From: Deltaproteobacteria bacterium
Lineage (GTDB): Bacteria; Myxococcota_A; Polyangia; JAAYKL01
Assembly: GCA_016935665.1 (NCBI GenBank)
Contig: JAFGQN010000204.1
Location: 47,826-111,825, forward strand
Direction of reading: 5' to 3'
Length of the DNA: 64,000 bases
Shown here one piece after another: positions 26,550-35,316 of this stretch (position 1 is the first letter of the stretch; each line of letters begins with the position of its first letter). The notes beneath the pieces were generated by a model. The model did not search any database. It was not told the DNA's origin and saw only the letters and a list, made by a program, of their open reading frames with translations. The position numbers and the translations under genes are program-made.

Positions 26550-27007
26550 TCCGCACCCGCCTCTTTTGCATCCGGCGCCGGAAACGCATCGGTCAGCATC
26601 CGACCATCCTGCAACAGCAAAAGCCTTTGGTACTGCGCTTCCAGCTCGACCTTTTCGTTCTCTTTTTTCATCGTCTCTGTCTTCAACTTATTGAGCCGCA
26701 TCTTCATGTCAGCCAGCCTGGCGTACAGCCGCACCAGCTCCATTTGAATGGCAACCCGTTCCGCGGACCTTTGGGCCAAGCTTACCTTGCGATTCAACAA
26801 CTGTTTGTTGCCCTCATCCACCATTTTTTTAAGCGATTTCAGCGCCAAAACCAACTGAGCATCCGTCGGTGTCTCATATGAAGCAATGAGCTCGCTCGCG
26901 GCCTTGAACAACGCCGCTGCATCTGCCGCAGCAGACTGTGCATGCCCCCCTGTGGAAAAACACCCGAGCAGCAAAATGAAATATAATGAAATTGAAAATT
27001 TATTCAT
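26546..27007 (-). CDS. Small coiled-coil lipoprotein, 153 aa
   Basis: A short exported protein with a lipobox (LLLGC, Cys16). The mature part is almost all helix with heptad-like spacing (ERVAIQMELVRLYARLADMK and the following Lys/Glu-rich stretch to LEAQYQRLLLLQ). It opens the minus-strand operon that continues into the second coiled-coil lipoprotein with a four-base overlap, so the two probably form a complex. The intergenic region 27008-27111 separates it from the divergent SDR gene. Confidence 0.7.
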   Translation of the reverse strand: MNKFSISLYFILLLGCFSTGGHAQSAAADAAALFKAASELIASYETPTDAQLVLALKSLKKMVDEGNKQLLNRKVSLAQRSAERVAIQMELVRLYARLADMKMRLNKLKTETMKKENEKVELEAQYQRLLLLQDGRMLTDAFPAPDAKEAGAE

Positions 27008-27111
27008 ATCTGATATTTATCCTATTGTTGATTAACGTTCCTAACATAAACAACAGTGATAAGGAAAACCTTATCGCATTACATTTGTGGTTTCCAGGGA
27101 AGGGATGCAGC

Positions 27112-27858
27112 ATGACGGATATTCTGAATCTGAAAGACAAAATAGCGCTGGTGACAGGAGGCGCACGCGGCATCGGTGCGTCCATTGTGAAGGCACTCAT
27201 CAGTGAAGGGGCTCGTGTGGCATTCACGTACGTTAATCCCAGTCCGGCAGCAGACGCCCTGAAAAAAATGGCTCCGGACAGAATCATGGGAATTCAGGCG
27301 GACTGCGCCAACCCTACCCAAACCAAAAACGCATTGGAAAAAATCATGAGCAAATGGGGCGGGATTCACATACTGGTGCTCAATGCCGGTATCACCCGGG
27401 ACCGGGTGTCCTGGAAACTGAACATCAGTGATTTTGACCAGGTGATTGAAACGAATCTGCGAGGAGTTTTCGTAACCGCACAGGCAGTCATCCCCTACTT
27501 TCGCGAACAGAACTATGGCAAAATCATCGCGATAGCGTCCATAAATGGCATCCGGGGAAAAGCTGGACAGGGCGCGTATGCGGCGTCGAAAGGAGGCGTT
27601 ATTGCGTTCACCAAAACACTGGCTAAAGAATTGGGACCCAAAAATATCAATGCCAATGTGATTGCCCCAGGACTCATCGAGACAGAAATGACCAAAGACC
27701 TTCCCGAGGAAATTATTAACGCGGCGCTGCACGAAACCGCAGTCAAGCGACTGGGAACCACAGCTGATGTGGCTGGCGCCGTGCTGTTTTTCGCCAGCGA
27801 TTTGACCCGGCACATTACCGGACAGGTGCTGAACGTGGATGGCGGACAGCTGATCTGA
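27112..27858 (+). CDS. Short-chain dehydrogenase, FabG/PhaB-like 3-oxoacyl reductase
   Basis: A 248-residue classical SDR: VTGGARGIGAS cofactor loop, LNAGITRD, the catalytic Ser in IIAIASINGIRG and Tyr/Lys in YAASKGG, and the C-terminal ITGQVLNVDGG. This is the pattern of NADPH-dependent 3-oxoacyl-ACP or acetoacetyl-CoA reductases. Because a thiolase gene starts ten bases downstream, an acetoacetyl-CoA reductase role (PhaB-like, polyhydroxyalkanoate or related acyl-CoA metabolism) is plausible, but no PHA synthase is in the window. The ATG at 27112 follows AAGGGA; the longer upstream frame overlaps the divergent gene and is not favoured. Confidence 0.9.
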   Translation: MTDILNLKDKIALVTGGARGIGASIVKALISEGARVAFTYVNPSPAADALKKMAPDRIMGIQADCANPTQTKNALEKIMSKWGGIHILVLNAGITRDRVSWKLNISDFDQVIETNLRGVFVTAQAVIPYFREQNYGKIIAIASINGIRGKAGQGAYAASKGGVIAFTKTLAKELGPKNINANVIAPGLIETEMTKDLPEEIINAALHETAVKRLGTTADVAGAVLFFASDLTRHITGQVLNVDGGQLI

Positions 27859-27868
27859 GGATTCTCAA

Positions 27869-29059
27869 ATGACAGAATTAAAAGATATTGTTGCACTGTG
27901 CGCGGTGCGCACTCCCATTGGCCGCTTCGGAGGTGCATTAAAAGACGTCCCTTCTTATGAGCTGGGAGGAATCGCCATTAAAGCGGCCCTGCAACGGGCC
28001 AGACTAAACGCCGCAGATATTGATGAGGTGATTATGGGCAATTGCCGTCAGGCCGGCAACGGTCCCAACCCGTGTCGTTCAGCGGCGCTGCTGGGGGGGA
28101 TTCCTGTGGAAGTGCCGTCATCCACCCTGAACATGGCCTGTCCCTCCGGCATGAAGGCCATTCTGATGGGAGCGCAGTCCATCTGTTGTGATACCGCACA
28201 AATGGTTGTCGTGGGAGGAATGGATTCCATGTCCACCATTCCCCATATGATTCGGGGACTTCGTTTTTCACCCAAAAAAATGGGGGATATTTTAATCGAG
28301 GATGGCTGGAAAGATGCCACCGATCCCATAGCGCAAACCACCATGGGGCAAACCGCAGAGCGGCTGGCGCAGAAGCATGGCATCAGCAGAGCGGCACAGG
28401 ACGCGTTCGCCCTGTCGAGTCATCAAAAAGCGGTCGCCGCCGCCGCCGAAGGCAGATTCGCAGATGAAATGGTATCCGTGCAACTCTCGCCCGCCTTTCG
28501 ACACGGCTCGGTAACGCTTTTTGCAGACGAAACCCCAAGACCGGATACGTCTATTGAAAAGCTGGCCACCCTGCCTCCGGCATTTTCGCAAACGGGCACC
28601 GTCACTGCCGGAAACAGCTCCGCCATGAGCGATGGTGCCGCAGCGCTGGTCATCACGTCTCAAAAGCATGCGGCCAACATCGGCCAAAATCCGCTTTTTC
28701 GAATCGTGGCATTCGCCCAATGCGCGGTAGATGGCGACATAATGGGAGAGGGTCCCACACAATCCATCAAAAAAGTATTGGCCCAGGCGCGGATGACGTT
28801 GAATGATATGGATTTACTTGAAATCAACGAAGCATTTGCCTCTCAAATCCTCACCAATATTCAGCAGCTAAAACTGCCTGCGGACAAATTGAACATCCAT
28901 GGCGGCGCCATCGCGATGGGCCATCCCACTGGCATATCCGGAGCGCGCATTGTGGTGACGCTGGCCCACGCCCTGCGCACAACCGATACACAGCTGGGGC
29001 TGGCCGCAATTTGCGGTGCCGGCGGTGTGACCACCGCGATGATAATTGAACGCATGTAG
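27869..29059 (+). CDS. Acetyl-CoA acetyltransferase (thiolase)
   Basis: A 396-residue thiolase condensing or cleaving acyl-CoA/acetoacetyl-CoA. The nucleophilic Cys is in LNMACPSGMKA, the His in GGAIAMGHPTGISGARI and the second Cys in AAICGAGGVTTA. The usual N-K-V-C-G-S context of the first Cys is changed to N-M-A-C-P-S. Members ending with this pattern are typically biosynthetic thiolases (PhaA/AtoB group). It is the second gene of a tight pair with the SDR; GAGG lies before its ATG. Confidence 0.92.
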   Translation: MTELKDIVALCAVRTPIGRFGGALKDVPSYELGGIAIKAALQRARLNAADIDEVIMGNCRQAGNGPNPCRSAALLGGIPVEVPSSTLNMACPSGMKAILMGAQSICCDTAQMVVVGGMDSMSTIPHMIRGLRFSPKKMGDILIEDGWKDATDPIAQTTMGQTAERLAQKHGISRAAQDAFALSSHQKAVAAAAEGRFADEMVSVQLSPAFRHGSVTLFADETPRPDTSIEKLATLPPAFSQTGTVTAGNSSAMSDGAAALVITSQKHAANIGQNPLFRIVAFAQCAVDGDIMGEGPTQSIKKVLAQARMTLNDMDLLEINEAFASQILTNIQQLKLPADKLNIHGGAIAMGHPTGISGARIVVTLAHALRTTDTQLGLAAICGAGGVTTAMIIERM

Positions 29060-29158
29060 TCCCCATATTCCCCCTGAGTAAAAGAACGGCCATAAAAATA
29101 AATTTGAAGGATTTGTCAACAATCAAATTGAGCCCGCCGTATTTTTTTTTGAATTTTC

Positions 29159-29186
29159 TTGAGAAATCTCAGCAAATATCTATAAT
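29159..29186 (+). promoter_or_regulatory. Strong sigma70-type promoter of ilvC
   Basis: TTGAGA (29159-29164) and a perfect TATAAT (29181-29186) are separated by 16 bases in an AT-rich region. The predicted start near 29193 leaves a leader of about 50 bases, too short for classical peptide attenuation. This is the best consensus promoter in the window. Confidence 0.7.
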
Positions 29187-29242
29187 ACGCGCTGTTTTTT
29201 GTAATTGAACGATGTAATTTAAACGTAAACAGGAGAATTGTA

Positions 29243-30343
29243 ATGGCAACAATCGATTTTGGCGGTGTAAAAGAAGACGTGGTGCGGCGAAAAGAGTTTC
29301 CGGTGTCGAAAGCCAAAAGAGTTTTGAAAAGTGAAACAATCGCGGTCATCGGCTACGGTGTACAGGGGCCCGCTCAGGCTCTGAATATGCGTGACAATGG
29401 CTTCAACGTTATCGTTGGACAGGCAAAAGAATTCAAAAAAGACTGGAAACGCGCAATTCGCGATGGTTTCGTGCCCGGCGAAACCCTTTTCGAAATTGAA
29501 GAAGCGGTTCAGCGTGGCACTATAATCTGCTACCTGGTTTCCGATGCTGCTCAGAAAAAAATATGGCCGCAGGTGAAACGCAATTTGAACCCCGGCGATG
29601 CGCTCTATTTCTCCCATGGTTTCAGTGTTGTTTACAAAGATGACACCAAAGTTGTTCCCCCAGAGGATGTGGATGTCATTCTGGTCGCCCCCAAGGGGTC
29701 CGGCACTTCTGTGCGTCGCAACTTCCTCAATGGCGCCGGCATCAACTCAAGTTATGCCATTTTCCAGGATGCCACCGGCAAAGCGGAACAGCGCTGCATG
29801 GCGATGGGTATCGGTGTGGGTTCCGGCTATCTGTTCCCCACCACTTTCGAAAACGAAGTATACAGCGACCTGACAGGCGAACGCGGTGTACTGATGGGCG
29901 CCCTGGCTGGAATCATGGATGCGCAATACGAAGTACTTCGCAAGAATGGCCATTCCCCAAGCGAAGCGTTCAACGAAACAGTTGAAGAACTGACCCAGAG
30001 CCTCATTCGCCTGGTGGATGAAAATGGCATGGATTGGATGTACTCCAACTGTAGCGCCACTGCTCAGCGCGGTGCTCTGGACTGGAGACCCAAATTCAAA
30101 AAAGCCACATTGCCGGTATTTAAAGAACTGTATGAGGCAGTAAAGAGTGGTGCAGAAACCCGTCGTGTACTGAAAGTATGTGGCGCCAAAAACTACCAGG
30201 AACGACTGGATAAAGAACTCGACGAACTGGGCAACTCGGAAATCTGGGCCACCGGTAAAGCGGTTCGCAGCCTTCGCCCCAATGCCAAACCGCAGAAAAT
30301 CACCAAAGACACCAAGGGTATCAAGGGCCGTAAAGGCAACTGA
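29243..30343 (+). CDS. ilvC: Ketol-acid reductoisomerase
   Basis: A 366-residue KARI, the NADPH/Mg-dependent isomeroreductase of valine, leucine and isoleucine synthesis. The Rossmann loop reads IAVIGYGVQGPAQALNMRDN, and ENEVYSDLTGERGVLMGALAG holds the metal-binding Asp/Glu. The N-terminal style and the basic C-terminal tail look more like the Bacteroidota/fungal Ilv5 branch than the common ~330-aa proteobacterial class I. AGGAGA lies eight bases before the ATG. No ilvBN or leu genes are adjacent. Confidence 0.96.
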   Translation: MATIDFGGVKEDVVRRKEFPVSKAKRVLKSETIAVIGYGVQGPAQALNMRDNGFNVIVGQAKEFKKDWKRAIRDGFVPGETLFEIEEAVQRGTIICYLVSDAAQKKIWPQVKRNLNPGDALYFSHGFSVVYKDDTKVVPPEDVDVILVAPKGSGTSVRRNFLNGAGINSSYAIFQDATGKAEQRCMAMGIGVGSGYLFPTTFENEVYSDLTGERGVLMGALAGIMDAQYEVLRKNGHSPSEAFNETVEELTQSLIRLVDENGMDWMYSNCSATAQRGALDWRPKFKKATLPVFKELYEAVKSGAETRRVLKVCGAKNYQERLDKELDELGNSEIWATGKAVRSLRPNAKPQKITKDTKGIKGRKGN

Positions 30344-30360
30344 TTTTCAACCATTTTCAT

Positions 30361-31044
30361 TTGATCAACTTGCCGCAATTTATAGACAATCCAGAAGAAC
30401 ACGGTTTGCCCGAAGACCTGGTGGCAATTGGTGGCACTCTTGACACGCTGTCGCTGGTTGAGGCCTATGGATCTGGTGTTTTCCCCTGGCCCGAAGATGA
30501 TGACCTTCCCATTTTGTGGTTTTGTCCCAACCCGCGGGGGATTCTTCGTCATAAGAACCTTCATATTTCCAGATCGTTGAAACGCGCCATAAAAAAAGGG
30601 GGATTCGAAGTCAGAATCGATACCTCTTTTGACGATGTTATTGAACAGTGCAGCACAAGCCCCCGCAAAGGCCAGATGGGCACCTGGATTACGCCGAATA
30701 TGAAATCGGCATACAGAACCCTGTATCGGGAGGGCTTCGCCCACTGTGTTGAAACCTGGAAAGATGGCACGCTGGTTGGTGGTGTTTATGGCGTGTATGT
30801 AAACAACACGTTTAGCGGCGAATCCATGTTTCACCGGGTGAACGATGCGTCCAAGGTGGCGCTGGTGGCGCTGATGAACGTGCTTTTTACAGCCGGAGTC
30901 CAGTGGATCGATACCCAGATGCTGACACCTGTGGTTGCCTCACTGGGAGGCGAATTGATTTCGCGTCAGGGATATATCGAGTTGCTTCATAAAAACAGAG
31001 AAGACGACCGGATTCCATGGTCCAGAATTACCGATGCACTATGA
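30361..31044 (+). CDS. aat: Leucyl/phenylalanyl-tRNA-protein transferase
   Basis: A 227-residue Aat enzyme that adds Leu or Phe to basic N-termini as part of the N-degron pathway leading to ClpS/ClpAP. Landmarks: GLPEDLVAIGGTLDT, YGSGVFPW, ILWFCPNPRGIL, TWITPNMKSAY, GGVYGVYVNNTFSGESMF and WIDTQM. The frame begins with TTG at 30361 only 17 bases after the ilvC stop and has no obvious Shine-Dalgarno, so the exact start is uncertain and translation may depend on ilvC. ClpS and ClpA genes are not in the window. Confidence 0.93.
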   Translation: MINLPQFIDNPEEHGLPEDLVAIGGTLDTLSLVEAYGSGVFPWPEDDDLPILWFCPNPRGILRHKNLHISRSLKRAIKKGGFEVRIDTSFDDVIEQCSTSPRKGQMGTWITPNMKSAYRTLYREGFAHCVETWKDGTLVGGVYGVYVNNTFSGESMFHRVNDASKVALVALMNVLFTAGVQWIDTQMLTPVVASLGGELISRQGYIELLHKNREDDRIPWSRITDAL

Positions 31045-31068
31045 TCTGGCAGGCGTGGCGGCAGGAGT

Positions 31069-31097
31069 TTGCTTTCAATTTATCTGTTGTTTATGAT
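31069..31097 (+). promoter_or_regulatory. Putative promoter of the fibro-slime lipoprotein gene
   Basis: TTGCTT (31069-31074) and TATGAT (31092-31097) with a 17-base spacer, followed by a leader of about 45 bases to the ATG at 31149 and a GAGG ribosome site. Confidence 0.5.
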
Positions 31098-31148
31098 ATG
31101 CTGTGAAAGATTGGCGATTATTGCATATGCAATATTGAGGAGACACAG

Positions 31149-32006
31149 ATGAAACGATTATTCGCATTGATTATTATCTTCCTTATTTGGGGGACCTGGG
31201 CCTGTGGAGACGCTGCGGGCACCGATCGCCCCCATGGGTCGTCGGATGGCGGAGATGGCGACAGCGACGGTGACGGCGATGGTGATGGTGATAGTGATGG
31301 TGATGGTGATGGTGATGCAGACAAAGTGAAAGATCCCTGTGCCAGTGGCGGCGCCGGCGATTTGAAAATGGTAGCAATCGTACGCGATTTTAATCTGGAC
31401 CATCCGGATTTCTATAAAATGTCATCCATCGCATGCGAGACCGTGACACAGGGGCTGGTGGAGGAAGAACTGGGTGATGACGGAAAGCCTGTTTTTCGCA
31501 GCGGCAAAGGCTCCCTGAAGGAATCCGGCGCCGATTGCAACGCGTCACACATGATTGAAGACGAAAACAGTTTCGATGACTGGTACAATTCAGAAGACAA
31601 AGTGTACGAATTTGATTTGCCACTCACACAAACAGACGACGGCTACACTTACGAAAACGGAAACTTCCTTCCCCTGGATGATCACGATGACGATCCGACG
31701 GACGATAGCTATCTACTGCACAACTTTCTGTTCACCACGGAAATCCATACCAAATTCAAGTACGAGAAAGGTCAGGAATTCTCTTTCCGTGGCGATGATG
31801 ACGTGTGGGTATTTGTAGACGGAAAACTGGAACTGGATTTGGGCGGCATCCATGACGTTCAGGAAGGCACCGTTGTGATGGACAAACTGGGGCTCTCAGA
31901 AGGAAAACAGTATACACTGGACGTTTTCCACGCGGAGCGTCAACCGGATGAATCAAACTTCAAAATCACCACATCCATCGAATGTTTCATCCCGATTGTT
32001 GAATAG
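31149..32006 (+). CDS. Surface lipoprotein with Asp-Gly linker and fibro-slime (PA14-like) domain
   Basis: A 285-residue exported lipoprotein: lipobox GTWAC (Cys19), then an acidic Asp/Gly/Ser linker (about residues 35-57), then a fibro-slime domain. The domain is recognised from [30 protein letters not shown] and the end [20 protein letters not shown], matching the PA14-like fibro-slime family first noted in Fibrobacter and slime-mould surface proteins. The linker probably extends the domain from the outer membrane and could bind calcium. Likely role in carbohydrate binding or adhesion. It is a single gene with its own promoter. Confidence 0.88.
   Translation: MKRLFALIIIFLIWGTWACGDAAGTDRPHGSSDGGDGDSDGDGDGDGDSDGDGDGDADKVKDPCASGGAGDLKMVAIVRDFNLDHPDFYKMSSIACETVTQGLVEEELGDDGKPVFRSGKGSLKESGADCNASHMIEDENSFDDWYNSEDKVYEFDLPLTQTDDGYTYENGNFLPLDDHDDDPTDDSYLLHNFLFTTEIHTKFKYEKGQEFSFRGDDDVWVFVDGKLELDLGGIHDVQEGTVVMDKLGLSEGKQYTLDVFHAERQPDESNFKITTSIECFIPIVE
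31251..31318 (+). repeat. Asp-Gly coding microsatellite
   Basis: About eleven imperfect hexamer units of the type GATGGT/GACGGC code for the Asp-Gly/Ser-Asp linker of the lipoprotein. Units toward the 3' side are nearly identical, which makes length change by slippage likely; gains or losses of whole units keep the frame. Confidence 0.75.
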
Positions 32007-32141
32007 ACCCCACTCCCGATTTGAAGCTGTTCCCCCCTACACCGTCATTCTGGCCGTTCAATATTCTGTCAGTTTAAAAATCACCTGCAACATCGTTGCA
32101 TATTGCGGCGCACCCGTTATATTTTTCACTCGGGTTCAGAT

Positions 32142-33347
32142 ATGCATAAATTCAAAAAAACATCATACATTCTGTTTTTAAAAAAAGTGTTTGTGTCGAT
32201 ATTGCTGCTGGCCAGCTTTTATGGATGTAGCACGGCGTCATCTCAAACGACCGGCAAAGATAATGTCGGGCCGTCAGCGATACCTTCGGACGAACAGGCC
32301 AGTCCCATGGCCTCCGGGGGCAGCACCGCGAACTTCTACCCACATATCGTCCTGGATAAATCCCATTCGGGAAAATTGAACGTGAAGTATCGCTTCCCCT
32401 TTGAAGGCAGTACTGTTCGACTGGAGTTGAAAATCGACAAAGCACTTCTGGCCGGTGCGCAAAACGCAAATAAATTCGCTGTATCCGAAGAAGGCAAGAC
32501 GGACAGCGACTGGCGAGAACGGTTCAATATGGCGTTTATTGAGGACACCGCTCAGGCCCCTTTTCTGGACGCTCTGCACCGGGAGTTCATTGGGATTGCG
32601 AAAAAGCTGGGTCTGGATAAGGACCGGACTGTGGAGCTGATAACGTCATTTGTTCAGCATATTGAATATGACACCTCCCGAAGCGATGAAGCCCGATTTC
32701 CCATAGAAACGTTTGCTGAAAAAAAAGGAGACTGTGACGACAAAAGTCGATTGCTGGTGGCCCTGCTCATACGCAGCAGCTACAATGTCGCCACCCTGCA
32801 TTTCCGGGAAGAAAATCATATGGCGGTGGGCATCAAAAGCAATGCCCTGGAATACCTCAAAACGGGCTACGCTTACATTGAAAGCACGTCCCCATCACTC
32901 ATTGGATTTCCGTTTGCACAAAACGCGAATGTGAAACTGCACACCGCACCCTCGGTACATCGCATTGGTAAAGGCACTCAAAAGTACACGGCGGCAACGG
33001 ATGTGGCCTACATTGCAAAAACCATGCGACAACTGGAAAAAGAGATAGAAAAAGACCAGATGCAACTGGATGAATTGAACGGAAAATGCGCAGATACTGC
33101 GAAATCGGTGGAAGAGATGAAAAAGCGAGTGGAAAACGCAGCATCCAATTCCGCTAAAGATTACAACAAAGATGTAAAAAAATTCAACAGCGCCGTGGAT
33201 AAATACAATAACCTGGTTCAGAAGCAGCGAAAACGCGCAAGCCAACTCAATAAAAAAATCGAAATCAGAAATTTTATCGCCGAGCATGCCCACAGTAGAT
33301 ATCCGACCTATAATCAACTCCGCAAATCCATGAAAGCACTAAAATAG
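32142..33347 (+). CDS. Lipoprotein with transglutaminase-like domain and coiled-coil tail
   Basis: A 401-residue lipoprotein (LASFYGC, Cys29). Residues about 150-265 carry a transglutaminase-like cysteine-protease fold: the nucleophile Cys in AEKKGDCDDKSRLLVALL, the His in REENHMAVGI and a YAYIEST strand where families usually have an Asp. From about residue 295 a long coiled coil (MRQLEKEIEKDQMQLDELNG and onward) reaches nearly to the C-terminus. The Cys/His pair suggests peptidase or amidase activity on envelope substrates, but the third catalytic residue is unclear. The start at 32142 gives a proper signal peptide; the ribosome site is weak. Confidence 0.78.
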   Translation: MHKFKKTSYILFLKKVFVSILLLASFYGCSTASSQTTGKDNVGPSAIPSDEQASPMASGGSTANFYPHIVLDKSHSGKLNVKYRFPFEGSTVRLELKIDKALLAGAQNANKFAVSEEGKTDSDWRERFNMAFIEDTAQAPFLDALHREFIGIAKKLGLDKDRTVELITSFVQHIEYDTSRSDEARFPIETFAEKKGDCDDKSRLLVALLIRSSYNVATLHFREENHMAVGIKSNALEYLKTGYAYIESTSPSLIGFPFAQNANVKLHTAPSVHRIGKGTQKYTAATDVAYIAKTMRQLEKEIEKDQMQLDELNGKCADTAKSVEEMKKRVENAASNSAKDYNKDVKKFNSAVDKYNNLVQKQRKRASQLNKKIEIRNFIAEHAHSRYPTYNQLRKSMKALK

Positions 33348-33482
33348 ACCGCTAGTCCAGTCAGCGCTCGTCGGCTTGCCGATTTCCTCAATTTTACGAG
33401 TCGTGCTTAGTCAACTCTTGCAGGTATTGATGGGACCACTGCTGCAATACGCATTCCGTGACAATGCAGGATTACAACAGAA

Positions 33483-33511
33483 TTGCCCTCCTACTGTTTT
33501 CTATATATACT
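33483..33511 (+). promoter_or_regulatory. Putative promoter of the MshEN-protein gene
   Basis: TTGCCC (33483-33488), 17-base spacer and TATACT (33506-33511), followed by a leader of about 70 bases to the ATG at 33587. Confidence 0.5.
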
Positions 33512-33586
33512 TTCAAGACACACGTCGGATGTGTCGCAAAAATGGACACCGACGTTTTTAAGGAACGCCTTTTTGGGAGAATATTC

Positions 33587-34732
33587 ATGAACCAGACACG
33601 GCCCCGGCTTGGTGAAATCTTATTGGAATCGGGATTATTATCCAGGGAAAAACTGGCAACCGCCCTGGAAATCCAAAAAGCCCGTCAACTACGTCTGGGA
33701 ACCATTTTGCTCCAGGCAGGGTTTGTGTCTGAACCCCATCTGCTGCAGGCGCTCAGCCGGCATTTATCGATCCCCTGGGTGAGCATCTGGCGTATTGACA
33801 TCCCCGATGAGGCACTGAATCTCGTCCCAGGGAACGTTGCAGAGGAATTTTTTCTAATCCCAATATACATTCGCGAGGAAAGAGATGGCGAAAAGGCGCT
33901 GTACGTGGCCATGAACGACCCCTCGGACAGTGAAGGCATGCAATTTGTATCCAACGTGGTGGGAATGGATGTGAAACCCATGATAGCCAGTCCAGCCGAT
34001 ATCGCATCAGCGATTCGATTTTATTACTATGGTGAGGAGCCCGAATCTGTTCCGCCGCAAAACCCGCTGACGGACGTACGACCGGACGAATCGGTGGAAG
34101 ATTTAAGCGAAGAGGCGGAACTTGTTTCATCTGAGCCACTTCCCATTGAACTGTACTCGAAAATCCCACCCAAATCGACGCCCGTTGAGGTCCAGAGAAC
34201 ATCGATACATCCCCAAACGGATTCCAGGGCGCATGCCACGGAAAGTACCAAAGAATTTCAAGCAACTGGCGATAATATCAACACAGCGGAATCCGCACAA
34301 AGGAAAAAGCCCAGGGTGTCACTGATACCGGATGTTGAAATCCCTGATACACTGTCTTCAATCCCCAGGGTAACCGACGACGGCAATGAAGTCTTTCAGA
34401 ACAAGGAAGCGGCTCAACGTGAAGCGGAACGTCGAATCTACGGTGTTGGACGCCGAAGAGCGGCGGACGGGTTCGCCTTAACTCTTTTGGACGGGACAAC
34501 TCTTTCATTCAGTGGTCAAAGAGAATCGGCGCCCCCCACCGATATGCCCGAAGAAGATGCGTTCATGGCCGCACTGAAGGCTGTCACCAACGGTGAAACG
34601 CCCAAATTGGCACTTCCTGTCGAAAAATGGCAGGCATACGCGGCCGCAGCCCTGCAGCTTCTATTCAGAAAAGGTCTCTTCATTTACGATGACTTCATGG
34701 AAGAAGTTGAAAAAATCGAAAATCGGCGGTAG
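33587..34732 (+). CDS. Stand-alone MshEN (c-di-GMP-binding) domain protein
   Basis: A 381-residue protein whose N-terminus is an MshEN/GspE-N domain. Two consecutive 24-residue c-di-GMP motifs are visible: RLGEILLESGLLSREKLATA with LEIQ completing a perfect RLG..L...G......L...L..Q, and RLGTILLQAGFVSEPHLLQA with the last Gln replaced by His. There is no ATPase (Walker) domain as in true GspE/PilB, but a long acidic disordered middle and a helical C-terminus (YAAAALQLLFRKGLFIYDDF). It is best read as a c-di-GMP-responsive adaptor, possibly for motility or secretion. GGGAGA precedes the ATG; a longer upstream frame is not supported. Confidence 0.82.
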   Translation: MNQTRPRLGEILLESGLLSREKLATALEIQKARQLRLGTILLQAGFVSEPHLLQALSRHLSIPWVSIWRIDIPDEALNLVPGNVAEEFFLIPIYIREERDGEKALYVAMNDPSDSEGMQFVSNVVGMDVKPMIASPADIASAIRFYYYGEEPESVPPQNPLTDVRPDESVEDLSEEAELVSSEPLPIELYSKIPPKSTPVEVQRTSIHPQTDSRAHATESTKEFQATGDNINTAESAQRKKPRVSLIPDVEIPDTLSSIPRVTDDGNEVFQNKEAAQREAERRIYGVGRRRAADGFALTLLDGTTLSFSGQRESAPPTDMPEEDAFMAALKAVTNGETPKLALPVEKWQAYAAAALQLLFRKGLFIYDDFMEEVEKIENRR

Positions 34733-34764
34733 CCCGAAACGCAATCAAAAAAAATTCTGAAACT

Positions 34765-35160
34765 CTAATCCAGTTTACTTTGCAGTAATTTTTTCAATGC
34801 TGCCCGGTCTTCACCGGATACGGCGGATGCGGGACGACTTTCCTGGGATTTGGCGCGCTCGTTTTTTTGGGGAGCAGGGACAGATTCCGCACTTTTTTTA
34901 GACGGAGTGTGAACGGCCTGCCGAACAGCGTTCACCTTGTCATCCACTTCTTTTAGCTCAGGAACGCTGTCAACCACGTCGGAGGTCACCAATTGCGCCT
35001 TTTCTTTTATTCCGTTGCGCAGCTCCTGTGCCTCTTCGGTATCTGATATTTTGCGCAAATGCTGATAGAGCGTGTGTGCCCCGAGAGGAACGAAAAACAT
35101 GACATATGCAAACGACATCAACAATACAAGTCCAATTATGAATTTTGCCATTTTAAACAT
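34765..35160 (-). CDS. Small single-pass membrane protein
   Basis: About 131 residues: one N-terminal membrane helix (FIIGLVLLMSFAYVMFFVP) followed by a hydrophilic helical domain and a Lys/Ser/Ala-rich tail ending in EDRAALKKLLQSKLD. Two close ATGs (35160 and 35151) are possible starts; neither has a clear ribosome site, and the longer frame to 35343 reads through non-coding-looking sequence. It is divergent from the zinc-ribbon gene and convergent with the MshEN gene. Function unknown. Confidence 0.62.
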   Translation of the reverse strand: MFKMAKFIIGLVLLMSFAYVMFFVPLGAHTLYQHLRKISDTEEAQELRNGIKEKAQLVTSDVVDSVPELKEVDDKVNAVRQAVHTPSKKSAESVPAPQKNERAKSQESRPASAVSGEDRAALKKLLQSKLD

Positions 35161-35316
35161 GGAATGAAGTGTAACTGTTTGTCCATCCACTTGACAAGAA
35201 AACGGCAGATAGATAATTTGCGAGATGTTGAAGCCCCCTGCTCCACTTATTTCCTCATTGTATGTTTTGGGCGGAGCGGGATAAATGACATATTTGATGA
35301 AAGAAAGAAGAGTATT

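Noticed and set aside
27079..27813. A 244-codon minus-strand frame
   Set aside because: It mirrors the SDR gene, whose cofactor and catalytic motifs are intact; the antisense product has no recognisable domain.
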